Source: an uncultured Microbacterium sp. (GTDB taxonomy: Bacteria; Actinomycetota; Actinomycetes; Actinomycetales; Microbacteriaceae). Taken from it: DNA of 64,000 nucleotides. Shown here one piece after another: positions 25,972-33,833 of this stretch; the first letter of the stretch is position 1, and each line of letters opens with the position of its first letter. The position numbers and the translations under genes were made by a program. The notes below the pieces were generated by a model. The model worked only from the letters and a program-made list of their open reading frames with translations, made no database searches and was not told the origin of the DNA. The stretch is taken from assembly GCA_913774665.1 (NCBI GenBank), contig CAJYHN010000002.1, positions 62,001-126,000 on the forward strand, written 5' to 3'.

Positions 25972-27146
25972 GCATCGACAGCCAGCAGGTATTCACCGAC
26001 GACGAGCGCGAACTGAGCGCGATGGTGCGCGAGTTCGCCGACGAGGTGATCGCGCCGCGCTCGTACGAAGCCGACCGCGCCCACCAGCTGCCCCTCGACC
26101 TGGTCGAGCAGATGGGCGACCTGGGGCTGTTCGGCCTGCCGTTCCCCGAGGAGGTCGGCGGTCAGGGCGGCGACTACGCGAGCCTCTGCGTCGCGATCGA
26201 GGGAGTGGCGCGCGTCGATCAGTCGATGGCCATCACCCTCGAAGCGGGAGTGGGCCTCGGCGCCATGCCGATCTACCGCTACGGCACCGACGCGCAGAAG
26301 GCGGAGTACCTGCCCGACCTCGTCGCCGGTCGCGCGCTCGCCGGGTTCGGACTCACCGAAGCCGAGGCGGGCAGCGACGCCGGCGCCACCCGCACGACCG
26401 CGAAGCTCGAGGGCGGCGAATGGGTGATCGACGGGACGAAGCAGTTCATCACCAACTCCGGCACCGACATCACCCGCTTCGTCACCGTCACCGCGGTGAC
26501 CGGGCGTACCGATGCGGGCCGCCCCGAGATCTCGACCATCATCGTGCCCAACGGCACGCCCGGCTTCACCGTGGGCCCCGCCTACGACAAGGTCGGCTGG
26601 AACGCCTCCGACACGCATCCGCTCACGTTCGACGGGGTGCGGGTTCCCGAGGCGAACCTGCTCGGCCCGCGCGGACACGGGTTCAAGAACTTCCTCCGCA
26701 CGCTCGACGAGGGCCGCGTCGCGATCGCCGCCCTCGCCACCGGAGCCGCCGAGGGGTGCCTCGAAGCCGCGGTCGACTACGCCCGCAGCCGTACCGTCTT
26801 CGGCGAGCGCCTGTCGACGCGCCAGAACATGCAGTTCCTGCTCGCGCGTATGCACGCCCGCGTGCACACCGCCCGCCTCGCGTGGGTGCACGCCGCGCGC
26901 CTGTGCGACGCCGGCAAGCCGTTCTCGGTCGACGCGGCGGTCGCCAAGATGACCGCGAGCGACGCCGCCATGGCGAACGCGCGCGATGCGACACAGGTGT
27001 TCGGCGGCAACGGGTTCATCAACGAGTACCCGGTCGCGCGGCATTACCGCGACTCGAAGATCCTCGAGATCGGCGAGGGCACGACCGAGGTGCAGCTCAT
27101 GGTGATCTCGCGTGCGCTGGGGCTCACGGGTACCGTTGCGGCATGA
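25968..27146 (+). CDS. Acyl-CoA dehydrogenase, probable isovaleryl-CoA dehydrogenase
   Basis: This 392-residue FAD-dependent dehydrogenase has the N-terminal helical domain, FGLTEAEAGSDAG and WVIDGTKQFITNSG of the middle beta domain, and the C-terminal IGEGTTEVQ segment. It oxidises a short-chain acyl-CoA, most likely isovaleryl-CoA, passing electrons to ETF. The position corresponds to fadE19 in M. tuberculosis. It starts at a GTG overlapping the accA1 stop and overlaps the next gene by ATGA, so the whole operon is translationally coupled. Confidence 0.9.
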   Translation: MSIDSQQVFTDDERELSAMVREFADEVIAPRSYEADRAHQLPLDLVEQMGDLGLFGLPFPEEVGGQGGDYASLCVAIEGVARVDQSMAITLEAGVGLGAMPIYRYGTDAQKAEYLPDLVAGRALAGFGLTEAEAGSDAGATRTTAKLEGGEWVIDGTKQFITNSGTDITRFVTVTAVTGRTDAGRPEISTIIVPNGTPGFTVGPAYDKVGWNASDTHPLTFDGVRVPEANLLGPRGHGFKNFLRTLDEGRVAIAALATGAAEGCLEAAVDYARSRTVFGERLSTRQNMQFLLARMHARVHTARLAWVHAARLCDAGKPFSVDAAVAKMTASDAAMANARDATQVFGGNGFINEYPVARHYRDSKILEIGEGTTEVQLMVISRALGLTGTVAA

Positions 27147-27610
27147 TCGAGCAGCGCGGCCTGTATCTGGAGGAGTTCGTCGTCGGTGAGAAGTACGCCC
27201 ACCGCCCCGGGCGGACGGTGACGGATGCCGACAACGTGCTGTTCACCACCCTCACGATGAACCCGCAGGCGCTGCACCTCGACGCGGCCTACGCCGCGAC
27301 CCAGCCGTTCGGCAAGCCGCTGGTGAACTCGATGTGGACCCTGTCGACCCTCGTGGGTCTCTCTGTGGGGCAGCTGACGCAGGGCACGCTCGTCGCGCAG
27401 CTCGGGCTGACCGACGTGAGCTTTCCCGCCCCGCTGTTCGTCGGCGACACCCTTATGGCCGAGACCGAGATCGTCTCGGTGCGGCCCTCGGCATCCCGTC
27501 CCGGACAGGGTGTCGTCGTCATGGCGCACACCGGCCGCTCGCAGAACGACGAGGTGGTCGCGACCGCGACCCGCACGGTGCTGGTGTGGGCGCAGGAGGC
27601 GGCGGCGTGA
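27143..27610 (+). CDS. MaoC-like (R)-specific hydratase
   Basis: This 155-residue hot-dog-fold protein has the MaoC pattern: LYLEEFVVGEKYAHRPGRTV, then NPQALHLDAAYA with the hydratase Asn/His-type residues, and VGDTLMAETEI. It corresponds to Rv2499c in the homologous M. tuberculosis locus. In leucine breakdown it may hydrate 3-methylglutaconyl-CoA or a related enoyl-CoA; the precise substrate is not visible. ATG overlaps the dehydrogenase stop and the TGA overlaps a GTG of a micro-ORF. Confidence 0.88.
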   Translation: MIEQRGLYLEEFVVGEKYAHRPGRTVTDADNVLFTTLTMNPQALHLDAAYAATQPFGKPLVNSMWTLSTLVGLSVGQLTQGTLVAQLGLTDVSFPAPLFVGDTLMAETEIVSVRPSASRPGQGVVVMAHTGRSQNDEVVATATRTVLVWAQEAAA

Positions 27611-27666
27611 CTTTTTCGCTGGGTCCCGCGCGGCCCATTACGGCGCTGCGGGGGTGGGCGGCGTGA
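27607..27666 (+). CDS. Possible 19-residue micro-ORF 1 before citE
   Basis: GTG at 27607 overlaps the MaoC stop. The peptide begins MTFSLGPA, very close to the start of the CitE-like protein (SFSLGPA), and ends LRGWAA. It looks like a broken copy of the citE 5' end left by a small duplication. The TGA overlaps the next GTG. Translation is possible but unproven. Confidence 0.3.
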   Translation: MTFSLGPARPITALRGWAA

Positions 27667-27749
27667 GCGGGTCTCGCCCCGAGCCGCGCGGCGCGTTCGA
27701 CGAGGGCCCCGCGGGTATCTCTGCGGTGCTGCGGGGGTGGGCGGCGTGA
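27663..27749 (+). CDS. Possible 28-residue micro-ORF 2 before citE
   Basis: GTG at 27663 overlaps micro-ORF 1, and its TGA overlaps the GTG at 27746 of the CitE-like gene. It ends in the same LRGWAA as micro-ORF 1. The final 23 bases of both are near-identical and carry GGGGGTGGG, which is likely the ribosome site for the following start. This supports a tandem duplication of the initiation region. Confidence 0.3.
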   Translation: MSGSRPEPRGAFDEGPAGISAVLRGWAA

Positions 27750-28555
27750 GCGCGTCGTTCTCGCTCGGTCCCGCGCTGCTCTTCGTGCCCGGCGACCGCC
27801 CGGAACGGCTGTCGAAGGCCCTGGAGAGGGCGGATGCCGCGATCCTCGACCTCGAAGACGCGGTTGCCCCGGATGCCAAGGCGCACGCCCGTGCGCAGCT
27901 CATCGCCGCCGACCCCGACCCTGAGCGGGTGATCGTGCGCGTCAACGGGCCAGAGACGCCGGATTTCGCGCTCGACCTCGACGCGCTCACGCACACCCGC
28001 GTGCGGCGCGTGATGGTCGCGAAGGCGGAGGCCCCGGCATCCCTCGCCGCTCTCGCGTCGTTCGAGGTGATCGCGCTGTGCGAGACGGCCCGGGGAGTCG
28101 GGCACGCCGAGCAGCTCGCGGCCCTGCCGCAGGTCGTGGCGCTCATGTGGGGCGCCGAGGACCTCGTCGCGAGCCTCGGCGGAACCTCGAGCCGGCGCGA
28201 CGACGGGTCTTATCGCGATGTGGCCCGCCTCGCGCGGGCGCGCGTACTGCTGGCCGCCGGGGCGTTCGGTAAGCGGGCGATCGACGCCGTGCACGTCGAC
28301 ATCGCCGACCTGAACGGCCTGTCGGACGAGGCGCGGGATGCCGCGGCATCCGGATTCGCGGCCACCGCGTGCATCCACCCGGGGCAGGTCGCGACGATCC
28401 GCGCGGCCTATGCCCCGTCTGCCGCGCAGGTGGCGTGGGCGCGCGGGGTGCTCGAGGCCGCGAAGCAGGAGCGGGGAGTGTTCCGCCACGAGGGGCGCAT
28501 GATCGACGAGCCGATCCTGCGCCACGCGCGGTCGGTGGTGGCGCGGGCGGGGTAG
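27746..28555 (+). CDS. CitE-like CoA ester lyase
   Basis: This 269-residue TIM-barrel protein has LLFVPGDRPERLSKAL, ILDLEDAV, and RVNGPETP, followed by ALCETARGVGHA and LMWGAEDL, which hold the acidic metal ligands. CACIHPGQVATI closes the barrel. The homologue Rv2498c sits at the same place in the M. tuberculosis locus, where CitE-like enzymes act on hydroxyacyl- or HMG-CoA-type thioesters. I chose GTG 27746 because GGGGGTGGG precedes it; an in-frame GTG at 27737 is possible. It is the last gene of the TetR operon. Confidence 0.88.
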   Translation: MSASFSLGPALLFVPGDRPERLSKALERADAAILDLEDAVAPDAKAHARAQLIAADPDPERVIVRVNGPETPDFALDLDALTHTRVRRVMVAKAEAPASLAALASFEVIALCETARGVGHAEQLAALPQVVALMWGAEDLVASLGGTSSRRDDGSYRDVARLARARVLLAAGAFGKRAIDAVHVDIADLNGLSDEARDAAASGFAATACIHPGQVATIRAAYAPSAAQVAWARGVLEAAKQERGVFRHEGRMIDEPILRHARSVVARAG

Positions 28556-28650
28556 CAAGCTTCCGGTGCGAGGTGGCGGAGGCCGTCGGAGCCACCGGGG
28601 TCGGCGCGGGGTTTCGGTGCCTTCGGCGGGCTCCGGGACCTGGGTTCCGA

Positions 28651-29238
28651 CTAGCTCGCGACGCCCGCGTAGGCGAGCATCTCCCAGCTGTCTCCGTCGA
28701 GGCGGAACGTCGTCGCCGAACAGTTCGGCAGACGTTCGCCCTCGCGCGGGAACGCGCCGTCGGTGGCGAACAGGATGACCTCGCGGATGAGTGCGCCGTG
28801 CGCGACGGCGATCACGTCGGTGCCCTCGGGAGCGGATGCCACGGCCTCGGCGAGCGCGCTGAGCGCGCGCTCGCGCACCACCGGCCAGGTCTCGGCCCCC
28901 GGAACGTCGGCGGCGTGCCACGGGCCGTAGGTGTCGTAGAAGGTGGGGGCGTCCATACCCTCGGCGTCGCCGTAGGAGCGCTCCTGGAGGCCCGGCAACC
29001 GGAGGCTCACGGCGGTGCCGAGGGCGGCGGCGACGATGTCGGCGGTCTCCGCTGCGCGGGACAGGTCGCTCGAGACGACGATCGCCTCGCGACCGGCGTA
29101 CTCCGTGGCGAGGCGGTCGGCGAGCTCCCGCGCTTGAGCGCGGCCGGTGTCGTTGAGGGGGATGTCGGTCGAGCCCTGGATGCGCCCTCCGGAGTTCCAG
29201 TCGGTTTCACCGTGTCGCACGAGAGTCAGGATCGTCAC
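28651..29238 (-). CDS. Histidine phosphatase family protein
   Basis: This 195-residue phosphoglycerate-mutase-like phosphatase carries the phosphorylated histidine in VRHGETDWN (His9). SSDLSRAAETA supplies the second phosphate-binding arginine, and VAHGALIRE the second catalytic His. The short length fits broad-specificity phosphatases such as GpgP or CobC-like enzymes rather than glycolytic mutase. The GTG start follows TAGGCT (29250..29245) by six bases, so a leaderless transcript is likely. Confidence 0.9.
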   Translation of the reverse strand: MTILTLVRHGETDWNSGGRIQGSTDIPLNDTGRAQARELADRLATEYAGREAIVVSSDLSRAAETADIVAAALGTAVSLRLPGLQERSYGDAEGMDAPTFYDTYGPWHAADVPGAETWPVVRERALSALAEAVASAPEGTDVIAVAHGALIREVILFATDGAFPREGERLPNCSATTFRLDGDSWEMLAYAGVAS

Positions 29239-29311
29239 CGCTCGAGCCTAACTCGCGGTCCTGGTCGAGGCTCGCACCTGTCTGGCGTTCGCGAGCGCGA
29301 CGGTGCGGGAT

Positions 29312-29349
29312 CGGCCCCCGGCGCGAGTCGGGTCGCACGCCGGGGGCCG
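29312..29349 (-). terminator. Hairpin after the alpha/beta hydrolase
   Basis: A perfect 12-bp inverted repeat (CGGCCCCCGGCG at 29312..29323 with its complement at 29338..29349) lies about 18 bases past the hydrolase stop. It separates it from the downstream phosphatase promoter. Confidence 0.75.
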
Positions 29350-29366
29350 GGTCTGCGGAACGCCGG

Positions 29367-30179
29367 TCAGCGGGCGACGGATGCGCCGTCGAGGGCGCTG
29401 ACGACCACGCGGGTGAAGCCTTCCGGGTCGGCGAGGTGTGCGAAGTGGTCGGCGCCCTCGATGTCGGTGATGCCGGCGTTCGGGATGACGTCCGCCAGGT
29501 CGTGCGCCGACTGGTACAGGAACGCCGTGGTCGCCGTTCCCGCGATCAGGTGGGTCGGGTTGTCGATCTCGGCGTAGCCGGACAGATCGCTGCCGAGGGC
29601 GTCGATCTCGGCGAGCTCGCGGACCCACGTCGGGGTGAGCGGAACGCTCGCGCCCCACAGCGGCGTCTCGCGGATGAAGGGGATGGCCTCCGCTGGCACG
29701 CGAACGAAGTTCACGAGCGCGTACTCGAGCGCCGCGTCGAGGTCTCCGGCGTCCACCAGGTCGCGATAGCCCTGCAGGCGCTCGCCGGCGACGGGGCCCT
29801 GCACCGCGAGCGGCGGCTCGTAGGCGAGGAGGGTGCCGCCGCCCAGCCCGTGCTCCCGGGCGTAGGCGAGGGTGGCCAGCGCTCCGAACGAATGGCCGAG
29901 CAGGTGAGCGCCGGGGCCCGCGACCTTCATCATCGCGGCGATGTCGGCGACCTCGTGGGCGAGGGAGTAGTCCGCGGCATCGCCCGTTCCGCCGCGTCCA
30001 CGCCGGTCGTAGACGTACAGGGTGACGTGCTCCGCGAGATGCTCGCTCGCGGGGATCCACTGCTCCTTCGTCGCGATGCTACCGTGCGTCACGACCAGGG
30101 CCGGCCCGCTGCCACGGCGGAAGTACGCGATGGGTGTTCCGTCGGACGATGTCGTCTCGGCGTACTCGATGTCGGACAT
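29367..30179 (-). CDS. Alpha/beta hydrolase of the gentisate island
   Basis: This 270-residue hydrolase has THGSIATKEQW as oxyanion region, GHSFGA with Ser97, and a C-terminal GADHFAHLADP containing the catalytic His. The ATG at 30179 has AGGAGG about 5 bases upstream. It is divergent from the gentisate dioxygenase gene across a promoter region with two palindromes, so it is probably co-regulated. A thioesterase or ester hydrolase step feeding salicylate or gentisate is a reasonable guess, not shown. Confidence 0.85.
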   Translation of the reverse strand: MSDIEYAETTSSDGTPIAYFRRGSGPALVVTHGSIATKEQWIPASEHLAEHVTLYVYDRRGRGGTGDAADYSLAHEVADIAAMMKVAGPGAHLLGHSFGALATLAYAREHGLGGGTLLAYEPPLAVQGPVAGERLQGYRDLVDAGDLDAALEYALVNFVRVPAEAIPFIRETPLWGASVPLTPTWVRELAEIDALGSDLSGYAEIDNPTHLIAGTATTAFLYQSAHDLADVIPNAGITDIEGADHFAHLADPEGFTRVVVSALDGASVAR

Positions 30180-30275
30180 GTTCTGCCTCCTCGCAGATCG
30201 GTGTCGATGCTCTCGGCGGGACGCCGATCTCGAGCCATCGGCATCCCGTGGCCACATCGTGTAACACATCGGCGT

Positions 30276-30285
30276 CTTGCGCAAG
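30276..30285. promoter_or_regulatory. Palindrome CTTGCGCAAG in the gentisate promoter region
   Basis: A perfect 10-bp palindrome with a TTGCGCAA-like core. Its centre is 49 bases from that of the second palindrome, between the divergent hydrolase and dioxygenase genes. A candidate operator for the local regulator. Confidence 0.5.
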
Positions 30286-30322
30286 CGATCTGTCTCGCTT
30301 CTCTGGAACGTGTGACAAAAAT

Positions 30323-30336
30323 ACGTTGCGCAACGT
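30323..30336. promoter_or_regulatory. Palindrome ACGTTGCGCAACGT in the gentisate promoter region
   Basis: A perfect 14-bp palindrome about 46 bases upstream of the dioxygenase ATG, sharing its TTGCGCAA core with 30276..30285. It follows an A+T-rich stretch (GACAAAAATA) that probably belongs to the promoter. Confidence 0.6.
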
Positions 30337-30382
30337 CGAGAAGTCATGCAACCTGGGACCACGCCGACGTCGAGGAGGACCG

Positions 30383-31483
30383 ATGAGCGAGACCGTCACC
30401 CCGGTCGAGAACGCGATGCAACCCGAGGACACCCCCGAACTGCGCGCCCTGTATCGCGGATTCGAGGAGAACCATCTCATCCCGCTGTGGACGCAGCTCG
30501 ACGACCTCATGCCCCAGGCCCCCCAGCCCAAGGCAGTGCCGTGGGTGTGGCGGTGGAGTGCCCTGCGACCCCTCGCCGAGCGTGCGGGAGACCTCGTCCC
30601 CGTGGGGCGAGGGGGAGAGCGGCGGGCCATCGGGCTCGCCAACCCCGGGTTGAGCGGCCGCGCGTACATCTCCCCGACGCTGTGGGCGGCGATCCAGCAG
30701 CTCGGCCCGCGCGAGACCGCGCCCGAGCACCGGCACTCGCAGAACGCCTTCCGGTTCGTCACCTCCGGCGAGGGGGTGTGGACCGTCGTCAACGGCGACC
30801 CCGTGCGGATGAGCCGCGGCGACTTCCTGCTCACTCCCGGCTGGCACTTCCACGGCCACCACAACGAGACCGACGAGTCGATGACCTGGATCGACGGCCT
30901 CGACATCCCCTTCGCTTACCAGATGGATTCGGGATTCTTCGAGTTCGGTTCCGAGCGGGTGACCGACGAGGCCACCCCCAACTTCTCGCGGTCCGAGCGC
31001 CTGTGGGCGCACCCGGGACTGCTGCCGCTCGCGGGACTGCGCCGCTCGGTGTCGAGCCCGATCGGCGCGTACCGCTGGGAGCACACCGACGCCGCGCTCA
31101 CCGACCAGCTCCTGCTCGAGGCCGAGGGGATGCCGGCGACGGTCGGCCCCGGTCACGCCGCCGTGCGCTTCTCGAACCCCACCACCGGGGGCGACGTCAT
31201 GCCGACGATCCGCGCACAGTTCCACCGTCTGCGCGAGGGATCGTCGACGCCGGTCCGCCGGGAGGTCGGGTCGAACGTTTACCAGGTGTTCGAGGGGACC
31301 GGTCGCGTGCTGCTCGGCGACACCGAGCACACCGTGGAGCACGGCGACATCTTCGTCGTGCCCAGCTGGTGCCGCTTCCGCGTTCAGGCCGAGACGCGCC
31401 TGGATCTGTTCCACTTCAGCGACACCCCGATCTTCGAGGGGCTGGGACTGTACCGCGCGTTCGACGAGGAGACCGACCGATGA
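30383..31483 (+). CDS. Gentisate 1,2-dioxygenase
   Basis: This 366-residue bicupin ring-cleavage enzyme binds iron through the PEHRHSQNAFRF histidines of the first cupin. The second cupin is more degenerate (YQVFEGTGRVLLGDTEHTV). GWHFHGHHNETDE and WIDGLDIPF match the gentisate 1,2-dioxygenase family. It opens gentisate to maleylpyruvate. GAGGAGG lies five bases before the ATG. It is first in a three-gene operon with the isomerase and hydrolase of the same pathway and is equivalent to SdgD of the Streptomyces salicylate-CoA route. Confidence 0.92.
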   Translation: MSETVTPVENAMQPEDTPELRALYRGFEENHLIPLWTQLDDLMPQAPQPKAVPWVWRWSALRPLAERAGDLVPVGRGGERRAIGLANPGLSGRAYISPTLWAAIQQLGPRETAPEHRHSQNAFRFVTSGEGVWTVVNGDPVRMSRGDFLLTPGWHFHGHHNETDESMTWIDGLDIPFAYQMDSGFFEFGSERVTDEATPNFSRSERLWAHPGLLPLAGLRRSVSSPIGAYRWEHTDAALTDQLLLEAEGMPATVGPGHAAVRFSNPTTGGDVMPTIRAQFHRLREGSSTPVRREVGSNVYQVFEGTGRVLLGDTEHTVEHGDIFVVPSWCRFRVQAETRLDLFHFSDTPIFEGLGLYRAFDEETDR

Positions 31484-32304
31484 AGCTGCTGACCCTGCAC
31501 TGGAAGGGGGGCACCGCCGCGGCCCGCGTGGAGGGGAGTCGGGCCGTCGTGCTGGAACGCTTCGCCGACGTCGGCGACGTGCTGCGGGCCGGCTCCGCGT
31601 CGGCCGTCGCGGGCGTCGCGGGTCCGGTCGTGGAGGTGGATGCCGCGCACCTCGCGCCCGTGATCCTCGCCCCGAGCAAGATCGTGTGCGTCGGTCTGAA
31701 CTACCGTGCCCACATCCTCGAGATGAAGCGCGACCTGCCCGAGCACCCCGTGCTGTTCGCGAAGTTCGCCGACACCCTTGCCGCGGACGGCGAGGAGATC
31801 GCCCTCCCGCCCGAGAGTCCCGAAATCGACTGGGAGGGCGAGCTCGCCGTCGTGATCGGCTCGACCGTCCGCCGTGCGTCGCACGAAGAGGCGGAGGACG
31901 CCATCGCCGGGTACACCATCGCGAACGATGTGTCGATGCGCGACTGGCAGTTCCGCACCCGCGAGTGGCTGCAGGGCAAGATGTGGGAGCGCTCGACCCC
32001 ACTCGGGCCGGTGCTCGCCACCCCCGACGAGATCCCCTCCGACGCGCGCATGACCACGATCGTCGACGGCGTGCCGAAGCAGGTCGGCGACATCCACGAC
32101 CTCGTCCACGGGCCCGTCGACCTCGTCCGCTACGTCTCGACCATCACGACGCTCCGCCCCGGAGACGTAATCCTCACCGGAACCCCCGGCGGCGTCGGGC
32201 ACGCGCGCGAACCCCGGGAGTATCTGACATCCGGAAGCGTCGTCGAGGTCACGATCGACGGGATCGGGACCCTGCGCAACCGCTTCACGGCGGAGGAGCC
32301 GTGA
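31480..32304 (+). CDS. Fumarylacetoacetate hydrolase-family protein, probable fumarylpyruvate hydrolase
   Basis: This 274-residue protein has the FAH fold: IVCVGLNYRAHILEM, then DWEGELAVVIG with the metal-binding Glu residues, GYTIANDVSMRDWQ, and GDVILTGTPGGVG. It cleaves fumarylpyruvate to fumarate and pyruvate, the last step of the glutathione- or mycothiol-type gentisate pathway. The ATG overlaps the dioxygenase stop and the stop overlaps the isomerase GTG, so all three are coupled. Confidence 0.92.
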   Translation: MKLLTLHWKGGTAAARVEGSRAVVLERFADVGDVLRAGSASAVAGVAGPVVEVDAAHLAPVILAPSKIVCVGLNYRAHILEMKRDLPEHPVLFAKFADTLAADGEEIALPPESPEIDWEGELAVVIGSTVRRASHEEAEDAIAGYTIANDVSMRDWQFRTREWLQGKMWERSTPLGPVLATPDEIPSDARMTTIVDGVPKQVGDIHDLVHGPVDLVRYVSTITTLRPGDVILTGTPGGVGHAREPREYLTSGSVVEVTIDGIGTLRNRFTAEEP

Positions 32305-33086
32305 GCGCGAGAGAGCTGACGTCCGAGCAGCTCGCGCTACGGAAACGGCAGGGCGCCGGAGCGCGTTACGACGCCGACTCCGCCCCGCACGCGCACCTCG
32401 ACCTCGCCCGTCGCGGCACGGCGTACTTCGCGCGACGCCTCATGAACCTCGACGACGCAGAGCTCGACGCCCCGAGCCTGTTGCCCGGCTGGACGCGTCG
32501 GCACCTCGTCGCCCACGTCGGGTACAACGCCCGCGCGGTCGCGCGCCTGGTCGAATGGGCGCGCACGGGCGTCGAGACGCCCATGTACGCCTCCGACACG
32601 CAACGGGCCGACGAGATCGCCCTCGGCGCCACGCTGCCCACGCGCGCCCTGCGCCACCTCGTCGACCACGCCGCCGTGCACCTGGACGTCGAGTGGCGCG
32701 ATCTGTCGGACCCGCAATGGGATGCCGAGGTCGTCACCGCGCAGGGGCGCACGGTGCCCGCGCGCGAGACGGCGTGGATGCGGGCCAAAGAAGTGTGGGT
32801 GCACGCGGTCGACCTCGCCGACGGCGGCTCGTTCCTCGACTTCCCTCCCGAGATGATCGACGGCATCATCACCGACGTCCTGCGTGCCTGGACGCGCCGG
32901 AGCGAGCCCGGCGCCGTCGTGCTGCGCGCCACCGACCGCGATGCCGCGCCGGGGGAGTACGGCGAGGGCGGCCCGGTCGTCGAGGGCGCCGCCGCCGACC
33001 TCGCGCGCTGGCTCGCCGGTCGGGGTGCCCGTCGGCTGCGGGTGGCGGGCGGCGGTGAGCTGCCCGAGATCGCGCGCTGGTTCTGA
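32301..33086 (+). CDS. Maleylpyruvate isomerase, probably mycothiol-dependent
   Basis: This 261-residue protein has the mycothiol-dependent maleylpyruvate isomerase N-terminal domain (a DinB-like four-helix bundle): LLPGWTRRHLVAHVGYNARAV, then LRHLVDHAAVHLDVEW and EVWVHAVDL provide the metal-binding histidines. It converts maleylpyruvate to fumarylpyruvate between the two neighbouring enzymes. The GTG start overlaps the preceding stop. Mycothiol use is an actinobacterial trait and supports the taxonomic reading. Confidence 0.9.
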   Translation: MSARELTSEQLALRKRQGAGARYDADSAPHAHLDLARRGTAYFARRLMNLDDAELDAPSLLPGWTRRHLVAHVGYNARAVARLVEWARTGVETPMYASDTQRADEIALGATLPTRALRHLVDHAAVHLDVEWRDLSDPQWDAEVVTAQGRTVPARETAWMRAKEVWVHAVDLADGGSFLDFPPEMIDGIITDVLRAWTRRSEPGAVVLRATDRDAAPGEYGEGGPVVEGAAADLARWLAGRGARRLRVAGGGELPEIARWF

Positions 33087-33204
33087 GGGCGAGACCCCAT
33101 GTGTTTGCCGAGAACGCCTCCGTTCGGTGCCGGACGGGTGCGTTCTCGACGATCGCGTGCGGTCTCGGCGTGCGGGGGTGGTCCCGTGGGCACCCGCGGG
33201 TGGG

Positions 33205-33816
33205 TCACCCGCCCGGCACGGGCGGTAGCTCCACCACCTCGCCGAGAGGGGTGTACCGCGGTCCGGCGAGACGCCCGATCGGGCGGAGCAACTCGGTGTC
33301 GATGCCGGCCGCGCCCGTCGAGCCGAGGCGTACGACGTCGTCGCGTACCGTCCAGCCCACCACCGTGCCCACGACGAACTCGCCGCCGGTCGGGCTGAAT
33401 GCGGTGGTCGAGTGGTAGCGGCACTCCATCCGCACGGGCGCGTCGGCGAGACCCGGGACGCCGATCACCCGCGACTGCTCGAGAGCGAGGCCCAGACGAT
33501 CGGCCTCGCCGACCTCGGGCGGCATCCATTCGCTGCTCGCGTGCAGCGCGGACAGCATCGTCTCGTCGGCGATGTTCACGACGAACTCGCCGAGCTTCTC
33601 GATGTTGCGCACCGTGTCCTTGCGTCCGTTCGCGCGTCGGTTGACGGTGAAGCCGAGCATGGCCGGGTGCTGGCTCACCCAGGTGAACGAGCTGAAGGGC
33701 GCCAGATTCACCGGGTCGCGCCCGCTCGTGACCCACGCGATCGGCCGGGGAACGACCGAGCCGACGAGTAAGCGGTAAGTGTCGGCGGGGGAGAGACCGG
33801 CGGCGTCGATGAACAT
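33205..33816 (-). CDS. Flavin reductase-like domain protein
   Basis: This 203-residue split-barrel flavin-binding protein has VGSVVPRPIAWVTS, NLAPFSSFTWVSQHPAMLGF, and KDTVRNIEKLGEFVVNIA. This is the DIM6/NTAB-type family that reduces FMN or carries it. AAAGGAG six bases upstream fixes the ATG at 33816. It follows the CoA ligase and hydroxylase on the same strand. A supply of reduced flavin to the hydroxylase is possible, but hydroxylases of that class normally reduce their own FAD with NAD(P)H, so its role is open. Confidence 0.85.
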   Translation of the reverse strand: MFIDAAGLSPADTYRLLVGSVVPRPIAWVTSGRDPVNLAPFSSFTWVSQHPAMLGFTVNRRANGRKDTVRNIEKLGEFVVNIADETMLSALHASSEWMPPEVGEADRLGLALEQSRVIGVPGLADAPVRMECRYHSTTAFSPTGGEFVVGTVVGWTVRDDVVRLGSTGAAGIDTELLRPIGRLAGPRYTPLGEVVELPPVPGG

Positions 33817-33833
33817 CGAACGCTCCTTTCGCA

